NCBI GenBank assembly: GCA_027482795.1
Contig: JAIXVS010000194.1
Location: 1 to 25,628, forward strand
Direction of reading: 5' to 3'
DNA length: 25,628 nucleotides
Source: Rhodobacter sp.
GTDB lineage: Bacteria > Pseudomonadota > Alphaproteobacteria > Rhodobacterales > Rhodobacteraceae
Shown here: one piece after another, positions 8,277 to 16,779 of the stretch
How positions within the stretch are numbered: the stretch's first letter is position 1
Layout of the letters: every line of letters begins with the position of its first letter
Made by a program: the position numbers and the translations under genes
Notes under the pieces: model-generated
The model's database searches: none
The model's input: only the letters and a program-made list of their open reading frames with translations
What the model was told of the DNA's origin: nothing

Positions 8277-8407
8277 CGCTTCGCTCACCCCCGCAGGATA
8301 TTTTTGGAGCGAGGAAGCAAGCAAAAGGTCTGCCCGCTTCCTTGCTCGACAAATATCCTCTGGGGGTGAGGAGCGCAGCTCCGAGGGGGGCGAAGCGCCC
8401 CCTTTTT
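8256..8407. repeat. Long intergenic palindrome, full copy (convergent gene pair)
   Basis: An imperfect inverted repeat of about 150 bp filling the whole gap between two convergent stops. Nested arms, outside in: a GC hairpin, a gcgaggggg/ccccctcgc-type block, caggatattttt against aaatatcctctg, and GAGCGAGGAAGC (8307-8318) against GCTTCCTTGCTC (8336-8347), matching at 11 of 12 positions. The same architecture recurs at 15574-15722 and 20721-20853, with a half copy at 4821-4885. Confidence 0.8.
8386..8407 (+). terminator. Rho-independent terminator for the plus-strand kinase-oxidoreductase operon (right end of palindrome)
   Basis: A 7-bp stem GGGGGCG (8386-8392) / CGCCCCC (8396-8402) with loop AAG and a TTTTT tract at 8403-8407. 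It lies at the far end of the palindrome from the plus-strand stop. Confidence 0.75.
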
Positions 8408-8410
8408 CCA

Positions 8411-10081
8411 TCAGAAACGCGCATCCCCAAGCCCGCAGAAAGGATCATGCGGCGGCGTTCCTGCCCAAGGCGCGCGGCCCAAAAGGCACTCCAGCACAGC
8501 CTCTTGCATCGTCGGCATCGTGGCATAGGCGTTGATATAGGTCGGCACGCGCGGCGCGTCATACAGGTAATAGGGATAGCCAAAGCTGATCATCGCGGTT
8601 GGAATCTCGTACCAATGGCGATCCATCGCGCGCTGAAAATTGCCGCCAACCTTTGCCCAATCCAGAAAAATCCGCCCCCGCGTCAGCAGGGTTTCTTCGG
8701 CGAATAGATACAGCATTGCATCAAATTTGGCAGGGTCTGGCTGGGCATTCTCGCCCAGCAGCGTCACCTCAAACCCCTCGCGCGCCAGCATATCTGGCAA
8801 ATCCAGTGGCAGCGGCTGCGGGACAAAGGGCATTACAACCCCGCCAGAATACACAGCCAATCGTTTGTGTTTGGTGGGGCTTAGCGGCAGCATGCCCTGC
8901 ACATCTTTGACCAAAGTCGGCGCGCGGGCAGTAATGGCGCGGGCGGCTTTGCGCGTGGCCCCAAGTTTTTCTGGCGCAAATTCGGTCAGATCAGCGGGCG
9001 CGGCCCCGTGGTGCAGGCCCAGCGCCGCCTTCAGCCCCAGAATGCGGATCAGCGCCGCCTCGTGCCGCGCGGGGCTGATGCGGCCATCGGCAATTGCCGC
9101 CTCGATCAGCGCGAAATCTGCCGCAGGATCGTTCGAGAACAATATGATATCACAGCCGTTTTCGATAACTTGCGGCAGGGTTTCACGGCGCGGCCCCCAT
9201 GCGCCAAATCCTGCCATCGATGTGGCATCCGATACGATCAGCCCGTTAAACTCCATCTCGCCGCGCAGCAGGTCTTGGTTAAGCGTGGCCGACAGCGAGG
9301 CGGGGCGATACGCCTCGATCCCCGCATCGGGATTCTTCGCCAGCACATAGGCGGGCAGGGCGATATGCGCGCTCATCACCGCCATAACGCCTGCATCAAT
9401 TGCGGCCTTATACAGCGCGCCGTGGCTGGTGTGCCATTCGGGCATGGGCAGCGGGTTTATGGTGGTGACCAAATGCTGATCGCGGTCGTCATGCCCTTCG
9501 CCGGGCCAATGTTTGACAGTGGCCGCCATCCCATGGCGTTGAAACACGTCAATTTGCGTCAGCGCGTGTTTTTGGATTGTGCCAACATCACTGCCAAAAC
9601 CGCGCGTCGCCACAATGGCGCTGCGAAAGGCGGCGTTAATGTCTAGGACGGGCGTAAAAGACCAGTTGATCCCAATCGCCCGCGCCTGCGCGGCCATAAT
9701 CGTGCTAATCTCGCGCGTGGCGGCCACATCATTGATTGCCGCCAGCGCCAAGGGATTGGGCACTTCGGTGGCAAAAGGCAGGCTCATGCGCGAGCCTTCC
9801 AGATCGGCAGACACCAGCAGCGGCACGGCAGCGGCGGATTGCGCGCGGGTGATAAAGCGTTCTTCATAGCCCAGATCAGCGCTGTAAAACCGCGTGATCC
9901 CTGCGGGATGAAGGGCCAAGATCGCGTCCAGCGCCGCTGGATCATTGCCCATCACGATATGCACAAACAACTGCCCCACGCGCTGCGCAGGGGTCAGCGT
10001 GGCCAGAGTGTCTGCCACCCATGCCACCCCTGCATCATCCAGATGAAAGGGCGCGGCGCGCAGGTGGTCAAACCGCGTCAT
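8411..10081 (-). CDS. Glycoside hydrolase family 3, beta-N-acetylhexosaminidase-like
   Basis: A 556-residue GH3 protein. The TIM-barrel domain has LVSADLEGSRM, the family motif KHWPGEG followed by a D-x-H (RDQH, the His/Asp general acid-base signature of NagZ-type enzymes), and the nucleophile aspartate in GLIVSDATSMAGFG (Asp285). NagZ proteins are about 340 residues; the extra 200 at the C terminus look like the second alpha/beta domain of larger GH3 enzymes. No signal peptide is visible. I chose ATG 10081, giving MTRFDHL, because it overlaps the stop of the upstream lipoprotein gene (ATGA); longer forms run inside that gene. Coupling to an L,D-transpeptidase suggests peptidoglycan turnover or muropeptide recycling. 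Substrate specificity is inferred. Confidence 0.87.
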   Translation of the reverse strand: MTRFDHLRAAPFHLDDAGVAWVADTLATLTPAQRVGQLFVHIVMGNDPAALDAILALHPAGITRFYSADLGYEERFITRAQSAAAVPLLVSADLEGSRMSLPFATEVPNPLALAAINDVAATREISTIMAAQARAIGINWSFTPVLDINAAFRSAIVATRGFGSDVGTIQKHALTQIDVFQRHGMAATVKHWPGEGHDDRDQHLVTTINPLPMPEWHTSHGALYKAAIDAGVMAVMSAHIALPAYVLAKNPDAGIEAYRPASLSATLNQDLLRGEMEFNGLIVSDATSMAGFGAWGPRRETLPQVIENGCDIILFSNDPAADFALIEAAIADGRISPARHEAALIRILGLKAALGLHHGAAPADLTEFAPEKLGATRKAARAITARAPTLVKDVQGMLPLSPTKHKRLAVYSGGVVMPFVPQPLPLDLPDMLAREGFEVTLLGENAQPDPAKFDAMLYLFAEETLLTRGRIFLDWAKVGGNFQRAMDRHWYEIPTAMISFGYPYYLYDAPRVPTYINAYATMPTMQEAVLECLLGRAPWAGTPPHDPFCGLGDARF

Positions 10082-10977
10082 GGCGCAGCGGCCGAACGGC
10101 TGACGGGCGGCAGTGCGGCTGCGGGTGTGGCAGGGCACAGACCATTGACCAAAGGCACCGTGCACGCCGCCGCAGGGGCGGTGCTTTGCGCAGGCGGGGC
10201 CAGCAAGGCGGGGTTCAATACCAGCGGTGCATCATCGCCCGTAACGGCAACAGGCGTCACCGTCACGTCTGGTTCTTTGGGCAGTTGCGGGGGCGGTACG
10301 ACCAAACGGGTTGGATAGCTGCCATCACTGTTCAGAACGATGACCTTTGCCCCGTCTTGCACCCGTTCAAACAAATCCATCACATCTTGGTTGATCATGC
10401 GGAAACAGCCCGACGAGGCGTTCTTGCCAATGGAAAACCATTCAGGCGTGCCGTGAATGCGGTAGCCATAATCGATGCCGTTCGTGGTCAAATACAGCGC
10501 CCGCGCGCCCAGTGGGTTTTCTGGCCCGCCGGGCTGGCCCTTTTCCCATTTCGCCAGTTCAGGCTTGCGCGCAATCATTTCTGGCGGGGGTGTCCACGTG
10601 GGCCAATTCTGGCGCGAGGTGATCAGCGCCGTGCCTGCCCATTCAAACCCATCGCGCCCCACCGAAATGCCGTAGCGCAGCGCGCGGTTTTTGCCCGTAA
10701 TCAGGTACAGATGCTTTTCGGACGGGTTGATAACAACAGTGCCCTCCGCCTCTTCGCTGGGATAGTAGACGGAGGCGCGTTGAAATTCTGCGGGCACTTT
10801 TTCAACTGGCACGGCGGGAATGGCAAACGCGCCATCGTCTTTCGCGCCATACACGCCTTCGACCAATTTGGGTTCTGGCGCGGCCACAAGGCCTGCTTCG
10901 ATCAATTTGGGATCAGGGGTGCAGGCAGAAAGTGCCAAAACAGCCAGTGCGGCAAAAAGAGTTGGTTTGTTCAGCAT
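10078..10977 (-). CDS. L,D-transpeptidase (YkuD domain) lipoprotein
   Basis: A 299-residue protein with a type II signal peptide: positive N terminus, a hydrophobic run and lipobox LSAC with the lipidated Cys19. It would be anchored in a membrane facing the periplasm. The YkuD catalytic domain spans about residues 75-210, with YRIHGTPE and SSGCFRMIN, where Cys191 is the nucleophile and the motif histidine lies upstream. Such enzymes form 3-3 cross-links in peptidoglycan or attach proteins to it. The C terminus is Ala/Pro-rich low complexity. I chose ATG 10977 since AAGGG lies a suitable distance upstream and the signal peptide then starts normally (MLNKPTL); an ATG at 11004 gives an unlikely polar extension. 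The stop overlaps the GH3 start, so both are made together. Confidence 0.9.
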   Translation of the reverse strand: MLNKPTLFAALAVLALSACTPDPKLIEAGLVAAPEPKLVEGVYGAKDDGAFAIPAVPVEKVPAEFQRASVYYPSEEAEGTVVINPSEKHLYLITGKNRALRYGISVGRDGFEWAGTALITSRQNWPTWTPPPEMIARKPELAKWEKGQPGGPENPLGARALYLTTNGIDYGYRIHGTPEWFSIGKNASSGCFRMINQDVMDLFERVQDGAKVIVLNSDGSYPTRLVVPPPQLPKEPDVTVTPVAVTGDDAPLVLNPALLAPPAQSTAPAAACTVPLVNGLCPATPAAALPPVSRSAAAP

Positions 10978-10996
10978 CCGCACGCCCTTATCAGAA

Positions 10997-11017
10997 TCAC
11001 ACATGTTCAGCGTGTGA
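10997..11017. promoter_or_regulatory. Perfect 6-bp inverted repeat upstream of the L,D-transpeptidase gene
   Basis: TCACAC (10997-11002) and GTGTGA (11012-11017) flank a 9-base spacer, 20 bases before the chosen start codon on the minus strand. It could be an operator or an mRNA hairpin just 5' of the ribosome binding site. An adjacent TTGACG on the minus strand may be a -35 element, but no good -10 follows. Confidence 0.35.
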
Positions 11018-11103
11018 CCTTACAGGCAGATCAAGGGGGCGTCAAAGGCACAGCTACAATATCTTGTGTATATCTTTAATTAAACTACTTCATACCGCGC
11101 GCC

Positions 11104-12297
11104 TTAGGTCACTTTGGCGCGCGTTTGATAGGCGGGATTATCCCACAGTTGATTTTGCATGATATCGGCAATCACACCAACGGCGCGCACCACATCGCCA
11201 GCGTCGATGAACAGGGGCGTAAAGCCGCAGCGTATAACATCAGGCGCGCGAAAATCGCCCACCACGCCGCGCGCAATCATCGCTTGCATAATAGCATAGG
11301 CTTGGCTGTGGCGAAAGGACACTTGGCTGCCGCGCGCATCGTGCTCGCGCGGGGTGGCAAGGATCAGATCGGGGCAGGCCGCCTCGACCCCTGCGATGTA
11401 CTGATCCATCAATGCTTGGCTTGCCGCGCGCAGATCGTTCAGATCAACGCCGTTCCACACATCCAAAGCCGCCTCTAACGCGGCCAATTGCAAAATGGGC
11501 GGGGTGCCCACGCGCATACGGTCAATGCCCGCGCCCGCGCGATAATCCAGATCAAAGGCAAAGGGGGCCTCATGCCCCAGCCAGCCCGATAGGGCAGGGC
11601 GCGCGGTATTGGCATGGCGGGGGGCGACATAGATAAAGGCAGGCCCGCCTGGGCCAGAATTAAGGTATTTATAGGTGCAGCCCACGGCAAAATCGGCCCC
11701 GCAGGCGGCCAGATGCACGGGAAAGGCGCCCGCCGAATGGGCCAAATCCCAGACGGTCAGCGCGCCTGCGCCGTGCGCGGCGCGGGTTAGCGCTGCCATG
11801 TCATGGCGGCGGCCCGTGCGATAATCGGCTTCGGTCAGCATCAAAACCGCAACGCTATCGTCAATCGCCTCTGCCACATTTTCGGGGGCCACGGTTTTCA
11901 ACACGTAACCATCGCCCAACGTGCGGCACAGCCCTGTCGCCATGTATAAATCAGACGGGAAATTGCCCGTGTCCGACAAGATCACGCGGCGGGTTGGACG
12001 CATGTCCAGCGCCGAGGCCAGCGCCTGATACAACTTGATCGACAGCGTATCTCCCAGCACCACATGGCCCGCTTCGGCCCCAATCAGCGCCGCGATGCGA
12101 TCCCCCAACTTGCGCGGCAAATCCATCCAGCCCGCGCGGTTCCAGCCGCCAATCAGCATCTGGCCCCATTCATCGGTGATCGCCTGCGCCACGCGCGCCG
12201 CAGCAGTGCGCGGCAATGGCCCCAGCGAATTGCCATCCAAATAGGTCATCCCTTGGGGCAAATCGAACATCGCTTTGGTGGCGGCAAAATCGGTCAT
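11104..12297 (-). CDS. kynU: Kynureninase
   Basis: A PLP enzyme that cleaves L-kynurenine to anthranilate and alanine (or 3-hydroxykynurenine to 3-hydroxyanthranilate) in tryptophan breakdown. The 397 residues match the family. Recognisable segments are TYLDGNSLGPLP at the N terminus, the WDLAHSAGAFPV aspartate motif, CTYKYLNSGPGG with the PLP lysine at residue 210, and the C-terminal DVIRCGFTPLFI. The start at 12297 has a strong AGGAGG nine bases upstream. It stands alone: no tryptophan dioxygenase or formamidase gene lies beside it, so those steps must be encoded elsewhere if the pathway is complete. It is divergent from pntAB. Confidence 0.95.
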   Translation of the reverse strand: MTDFAATKAMFDLPQGMTYLDGNSLGPLPRTAAARVAQAITDEWGQMLIGGWNRAGWMDLPRKLGDRIAALIGAEAGHVVLGDTLSIKLYQALASALDMRPTRRVILSDTGNFPSDLYMATGLCRTLGDGYVLKTVAPENVAEAIDDSVAVLMLTEADYRTGRRHDMAALTRAAHGAGALTVWDLAHSAGAFPVHLAACGADFAVGCTYKYLNSGPGGPAFIYVAPRHANTARPALSGWLGHEAPFAFDLDYRAGAGIDRMRVGTPPILQLAALEAALDVWNGVDLNDLRAASQALMDQYIAGVEAACPDLILATPREHDARGSQVSFRHSQAYAIMQAMIARGVVGDFRAPDVIRCGFTPLFIDAGDVVRAVGVIADIMQNQLWDNPAYQTRAKVT

Positions 12298-12407
12298 TAT
12301 AGTCCTCCTGTTGCCGCTACCCTGCCTGCAAAGCGCCGTGCTCGCAAGGCGGGCGAATTTGGCGCATCAAAGGTCGCAATTGGAACGCGCGGGCTTTGGG
12401 GCGAAAT

Positions 12408-12437
12408 TTTATATCAAAGCAAATAATTTTCTCGCAA
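12408..12437 (-). promoter_or_regulatory. Sigma70-type promoter candidate for kynU
   Basis: Read on the minus strand, TTGCGA (12437-12432) is followed after 18 bases by TATAAA (12413-12408) inside an AT-rich patch that stands out from the GC-rich surroundings. Transcription would start near 12401, leaving a leader of about 100 nt. The 261-base gap 12298-12558 holds this and presumably a pntA promoter, which I could not place with confidence. Confidence 0.45.
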
Positions 12438-12558
12438 TAATCGAAAAACTGCCTTTGCCCCTGTTGCAACGGCGCAAAATCGCGTTAATTGCGCCCCAAG
12501 AGCGGCGCTTTGGCGCAGGGACAGCGCGCAGGCCGCGTGGCAGGAAAGGGGATATCCG

Positions 12559-14130
12559 TTGAAAATTGGGGCTTTAACCGAAATTTTTGCGGGCGAGAAT
12601 CGCGTGGCGATGACACCTGATTCCGCCACTCAACTGGTCAAACTGGGCCATACCTGCGTTATTCAGGCAGGGGCAGGGGTAAAGGCGGGCTTTTCTGATG
12701 CCGCCTATCAGGCCGCAGGCGTCGAGGTGCTGAAAACCGCCGCCGCTGTGGTCAAGGCCGCCGATGTGCTGGTCAAAGTGCGCGGGCCAGAGATGGCCGA
12801 GGCAAAGGCCCTGCGCGCTGGTCAAACGCTGATTTCGTTCTTTTGGCCCGCGCAAAACCCCGAATTGCTTGAGGCAGTTAAGACCGCAGGCGCAACCGTG
12901 GTGGCCATGGATATGGTGCCGCGTATTTCCCGCGCGCAGAAAATGGATGCGCTGTCATCCATGGCCAATATCGCAGGCTACCGCGCCGTGATCGAGGCGG
13001 GCAATAACTTTGGCCGTTTCTTTACAGGTCAGGTCACCGCTGCGGGCAAAGTGCCCCCCGCCAAAGTGCTGATCGTGGGCGCAGGCGTGGCTGGCCTTGC
13101 GGCCACGGGCACATCGGTGTCGCTGGGCGCTATCGTTCACGCCTTTGACGTGCGCCCCGAAGTGGCCGAACAGATCGAATCCATGGGCGCAAGTTTTGTT
13201 TTCCTCGATTTTGCAGAAGCCCAAGACGGCGCGGCGACAGGCGGCTATGCCGCCCCCTCCTCCCCAGAATTCCGCGAGGCGCAGCTTACCAAATTCCGCG
13301 AACTGGCCCCCGATATGGACATCGTCATCACCACCGCGCTGATCCCCGGCCGCCCCGCGCCAAAGCTGTGGACGGCGGATATGGTGGCCATGATGAAAAC
13401 GGGCAGCGTGATTGTGGATCTGGCCGCCGAACGCGGCGGCAACTGTGATTTAACTGTGCCAGATGAGAAAATCGTATCGGATAACGGCGTGACCATAGTT
13501 GGCTATACCGATTTTCCGTCTCGCATGGCGGCCCAAGCCTCCACGCTCTATTCCACCAACATCCGCCATATGCTCACCGACCTGACCCCGAAAAAAGACG
13601 GCGTTATCGTGCATAATATGGAAGATGACGTGATCCGCGGCGCAACTGTGGCCCATGGCGGCGAGATTACCTACCCGCCGCCACCGCCCAAAATCGCCGC
13701 TATCGCCGCGCAAAAGCCGAAAGAAAAGGTCAAAGAACTGACCGCCGAAGAAAAACGCGCCGCCGAAACGGCAGCTTTCCGCGCTCAAACCCTCGCCCAA
13801 GTGGGCATGTTGGTGGGCGGCGGCGCGCTGATTTTGCTGGCGGGCATGTTCACCCCTGCCAGCTTTATGTCGCACCTGATCGTCTTCGTGCTGTCGTGCT
13901 TTATCGGCTTCTCGGTGATCTGGAATGTGGCGCATTCGCTGCACACGCCGCTGATGGCAGTGACCAATGCGATTTCCTCCATCATCATCTTGGGGGCGAT
14001 TTTGCAAATCGGGTCTGACGCGCCCTTGGTGATGATCCTTGCAGGCCTGTCGGTGTTTATGGCGGGCATCAATATCTTTGGCGGCTTTATGGTCACGCGC
14101 CGTATGCTGGCCATGTTCCAAAAATCCTAA
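12559..14130 (+). CDS. pntA: NAD(P) transhydrogenase alpha subunit
   Basis: Subunit of the proton-translocating transhydrogenase, which uses proton motive force to reduce NADP+ with NADH at the inner membrane. The 523-residue product is the fused PntA form. The N-terminal NAD(H) domain (about 1-380) has EIFAGENRVAMTP, the Rossmann motif GAGVAGLAATG, and the LAAERGGNCDL region. A Lys/Glu-rich linker (about 385-410) follows, then three or four membrane helices to the C terminus. The start is TTG at 12559, supported by AGGAAAGGGG 8-17 bases upstream and by alignment with the usual MKIG-type PntA N terminus; no ATG or GTG fits better. pntB follows after 11 bases. Confidence 0.95.
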   Translation: MKIGALTEIFAGENRVAMTPDSATQLVKLGHTCVIQAGAGVKAGFSDAAYQAAGVEVLKTAAAVVKAADVLVKVRGPEMAEAKALRAGQTLISFFWPAQNPELLEAVKTAGATVVAMDMVPRISRAQKMDALSSMANIAGYRAVIEAGNNFGRFFTGQVTAAGKVPPAKVLIVGAGVAGLAATGTSVSLGAIVHAFDVRPEVAEQIESMGASFVFLDFAEAQDGAATGGYAAPSSPEFREAQLTKFRELAPDMDIVITTALIPGRPAPKLWTADMVAMMKTGSVIVDLAAERGGNCDLTVPDEKIVSDNGVTIVGYTDFPSRMAAQASTLYSTNIRHMLTDLTPKKDGVIVHNMEDDVIRGATVAHGGEITYPPPPPKIAAIAAQKPKEKVKELTAEEKRAAETAAFRAQTLAQVGMLVGGGALILLAGMFTPASFMSHLIVFVLSCFIGFSVIWNVAHSLHTPLMAVTNAISSIIILGAILQIGSDAPLVMILAGLSVFMAGINIFGGFMVTRRMLAMFQKS

Positions 14131-14141
14131 GGAGACGGCAG

Positions 14142-15569
14142 ATGGAAATGGGTTTTACAACCGCAGCTTACGTGATTGCTGCTGTTCTGTTCATCTTGTC
14201 TTTGGGCGGTTTGTCGGGGCAAGAAAGCGCCAAGCGCGCCGTGTGGTATGGCATTGCAGGCATGGCGCTGGCGGTGATTGCCACGCTGGCAGCAGCACAG
14301 GGCGCATGGCTGGCGGCTGTTCTTATCGCCGCAGGCGGCGTGATTGGCTGGATCGTCGCCCAGCGCGTGCAAATGACAGAAATGCCGCAATTGGTGGCCG
14401 CCATGCACTCGCTGGTGGGGCTTGCCGCCGTGTTCATCGGCTTTAACGCCGATCTGGAATTGTCCCGCGTGCTGGCGATGGATGATGCCGCCCGCAAAAC
14501 GCTAGAAGGGTTTGCGGCCCTATTGGCCAAGAAAACCGAAGTGGAACAGACCATTTTGCGCGTCGAAGTGTTTCTTGGCGTGTTCATCGGCGCGGTTACC
14601 TTTACAGGCTCGGTCATTGCCTTTGGCAAATTGGCAGGCCGCGTAGATGGCAAGGCGAAAAAACTGCCGGGCGGTCATGCGCTCAATGCTGGGGCGGCCA
14701 TTGGCTCGCTGGTGCTGATGGGGGTCTATCTGCAAACGGGCGCGATTTGGCCGCTAATTGCCATGACTCTGCTGGCTTTTTTCATCGGCTACCACCTGAT
14801 TATGGGTATCGGCGGGGCGGATATGCCCGTGGTCGTGTCGATGCTGAACAGCTATTCAGGTTGGGCCGCATCGGCGATTGGTTTTTCGCTGTCCAACGAC
14901 CTGCTCATCGTTGTGGGCGCGCTGGTGGGATCGTCGGGCGCGATCCTGTCCTACATCATGTGCAAGGCGATGAACCGTTCGTTCATTTCGGTAATCCTCG
15001 GCGGCTTTGGCGGCACCACGGGCCCCGCGATGGAAATCACGGGCGAACAAGTGGCGATTGACACCGACGGTGTGGCCGCCGCGCTGAATGATGCGGATTC
15101 TGTCATCATCATTCCAGGCTATGGCATGGCCGTGGCGCAGGCGCAGCAGGCCGTGTCAGAACTCACCCGCAAACTGCGCGCACGCGGCAAAAACGTGCGC
15201 TTTGCCATCCACCCCGTCGCGGGCCGATTGCCCGGCCATATGAACGTGCTGCTGGCCGAAGCAAAAGTGCCCTATGACATCGTTCTGGAAATGGACGAGA
15301 TCAACGATGATTTCCCATCGACCGATGTGGCCATTGTCATCGGGTCCAACGACATCGTCAACCCCGCCGCCCAAGAAGACCCCAACAGCCCCATCGCAGG
15401 GATGCCCGTGCTGGAATGCTGGAAGGCGAAAATGGTGATTGTTTCAAAGCGGGGCCAAGGCACGGGATATTCTGGCATCGAGAACCCGCTTTTCTATAAA
15501 GAAAACACGCGGATGTTTTACGGCGATGCGAAGAAATCCTTGGACGCGCTGCTGCCTTTGATCAACTGA
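14142..15569 (+). CDS. pntB: NAD(P) transhydrogenase beta subunit
   Basis: The 475-residue partner of PntA. The first roughly 280 residues are membrane helices forming most of the proton channel. The C-terminal NADP(H)-binding domain carries IIPGYGMAVAQAQQ, IHPVAGRLPGHMNVLL, VLEMDEIN and IVIGSNDIVNPAA, all diagnostic of PntB. Translation starts at ATG 14142 with AAGGAG at 14129-14134 overlapping the end of pntA. The transcript runs into the palindrome at 15574-15722, which separates it from the convergent asparaginase gene. Confidence 0.96.
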   Translation: MEMGFTTAAYVIAAVLFILSLGGLSGQESAKRAVWYGIAGMALAVIATLAAAQGAWLAAVLIAAGGVIGWIVAQRVQMTEMPQLVAAMHSLVGLAAVFIGFNADLELSRVLAMDDAARKTLEGFAALLAKKTEVEQTILRVEVFLGVFIGAVTFTGSVIAFGKLAGRVDGKAKKLPGGHALNAGAAIGSLVLMGVYLQTGAIWPLIAMTLLAFFIGYHLIMGIGGADMPVVVSMLNSYSGWAASAIGFSLSNDLLIVVGALVGSSGAILSYIMCKAMNRSFISVILGGFGGTTGPAMEITGEQVAIDTDGVAAALNDADSVIIIPGYGMAVAQAQQAVSELTRKLRARGKNVRFAIHPVAGRLPGHMNVLLAEAKVPYDIVLEMDEINDDFPSTDVAIVIGSNDIVNPAAQEDPNSPIAGMPVLECWKAKMVIVSKRGQGTGYSGIENPLFYKENTRMFYGDAKKSLDALLPLIN

Positions 15570-15573
15570 CGGT

Positions 15574-15722
15574 AGGGGGGCGTATGCCGCCCCCCCGCTT
15601 CGCTCCCCCCCTGCAGGATATTTTTAGAGCAAGGAAGCAAGCAGAGGGTCTGTTCCTTCCTTGCTCGAAAAATATCCTCTGGGGGTGAGGAGCGATAGCT
15701 CCGAGGGGGGCGAAGCGCCCCC
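15574..15722. repeat. Long intergenic palindrome, full copy (between pntB and asparaginase)
   Basis: Same layout as the copy at 8256-8407: left GC hairpin (15575-15595), gcaggatattttt, central gagcaaggaagc / cttccttgctc arms, aaatatcctctggggg, and a right GC hairpin (15705-15722, loop AAG). It fills the gap between convergent genes exactly, and the asparaginase stop codon begins at the next base. The tails after both hairpins are poor in U (TTACG on the plus strand, TACCG on the minus strand), so termination here is less certain than at the other copies. Confidence 0.8.
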
Positions 15723-16649
15723 TTACGCCGTCTCCCCACATAAATCCCGCATCAGAACCGCCCGCCCGCCATGGCCAAGGGCATGGGCCAGCTTGGCATA
15801 GGCGGCGGATTCGGTCATGTGGCCGCTGTCCACCACGCCTGCCCGCGCCATGGCCGCGCCTGCGGCATAGGTGCCCAAGGCCACTCCGCCATTGTCGCAT
15901 TGCGACACTGCAATCATCAGCGCACCGCGCGCGGATGCGGCCATCAGCGCCGCCTCGATCTCAGGATCGTTCGGAATTGTTCCTGCACCAAACACCCGCA
16001 GCACGGCCCCGTCCACCGCCCCCAGCGCGGCGGCAAAGGCGCGGGGCGAGGTGTTCGGGGCCATGCTCAGCACAGCAATTTCAGGCGCGCCATAGGGCAG
16101 CAGGGTTGGCGCGCCCAGCCGCAGGCTTGGCCCGCCATCGCGCGCGGTAAAGGCATCCATCGCATGGCTGTGCACCTTGCGCACCCGCGCGCCTGCCATC
16201 AATTTTCCCGCAAATTGCACCCAAACCCCAGCGGGGGCGCGGCGTGCCGCCAGCAGCGCATCCCCCAGATTTTGTCGTGCATCCGTTCCCGCCGCCTCAA
16301 GCGGCAGCATAGACCCCGTCACAATCACGGGCCGCGTCAGGCCGACCAGCGCAAAGCTAAGCGCCGCCGCCGTATAGGCCAGTGTATCGGTGCCATGGGT
16401 TACAACAAATCCCGCATAGCGGCTTTGGCCCGCGTAAATCAGCTGCGCGATGCGGTTCCAATCGGCAAAGCGCGCATTGGCGCTGTCAATGGCGGGGGTC
16501 AGGTGCACCACCTCGGTCGCGCCGCGCGCGATGCCCGCGCGGGTCAGCGCGGCAAGGCCCGCCTCCAGCACCCCATCCGCTGGTGCCAGCCCGTCTGGCC
16601 CCGCGCGCATTGCAATTGTCCCGCCCGTGTGAATGATGCAAACCGTCAC
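15723..16649 (-). CDS. L-asparaginase (type I/II family)
   Basis: Hydrolyses asparagine to aspartate and ammonia. The 308-residue product has the nucleophile threonine in HTGGTIAM (Thr11), the second Thr-Asp pair in VVTHGTDTLAY, IVTGSMLPL, and a lysine in RVRKVHSHAMDAF at the place of the catalytic lysine. All three parts of the catalytic set are therefore present. I chose a GTG start at 16649 because GGAGG sits 6 bases upstream and the protein then begins two residues before the first beta strand. An ATG at 16661 lacks a Shine-Dalgarno, and longer forms run into the divergent promoter region. No signal peptide is seen, which suggests a cytoplasmic enzyme. Confidence 0.92.
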   Translation of the reverse strand: MTVCIIHTGGTIAMRAGPDGLAPADGVLEAGLAALTRAGIARGATEVVHLTPAIDSANARFADWNRIAQLIYAGQSRYAGFVVTHGTDTLAYTAAALSFALVGLTRPVIVTGSMLPLEAAGTDARQNLGDALLAARRAPAGVWVQFAGKLMAGARVRKVHSHAMDAFTARDGGPSLRLGAPTLLPYGAPEIAVLSMAPNTSPRAFAAALGAVDGAVLRVFGAGTIPNDPEIEAALMAASARGALMIAVSQCDNGGVALGTYAAGAAMARAGVVDSGHMTESAAYAKLAHALGHGGRAVLMRDLCGETA

Positions 16650-16779
16650 CGCGCCCTCCATTTGGCATCTTTTTGGCCGCAATTCCGCCGCTTGCCAAGC
16701 CGCGATCTGTTGCATTTTTGGCGGTATACGCCTGTGTGCTGCGCGCGCCCTGTTCACGGCCGCAAAATGGGCTATTTTC

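Noticed and set aside
8256..8407. The palindromes as CRISPR repeats or a small insertion sequence with its own gene
   Set aside because: Copies are single, kilobases apart and palindromic with no spacers; they contain no transposase frame and I see no target-site duplication.
10021..11079. A 352-codon open frame on the + strand opposite the L,D-transpeptidase gene
   Set aside because: Antisense to a clear lipoprotein/YkuD gene, with no start signal or family motif.
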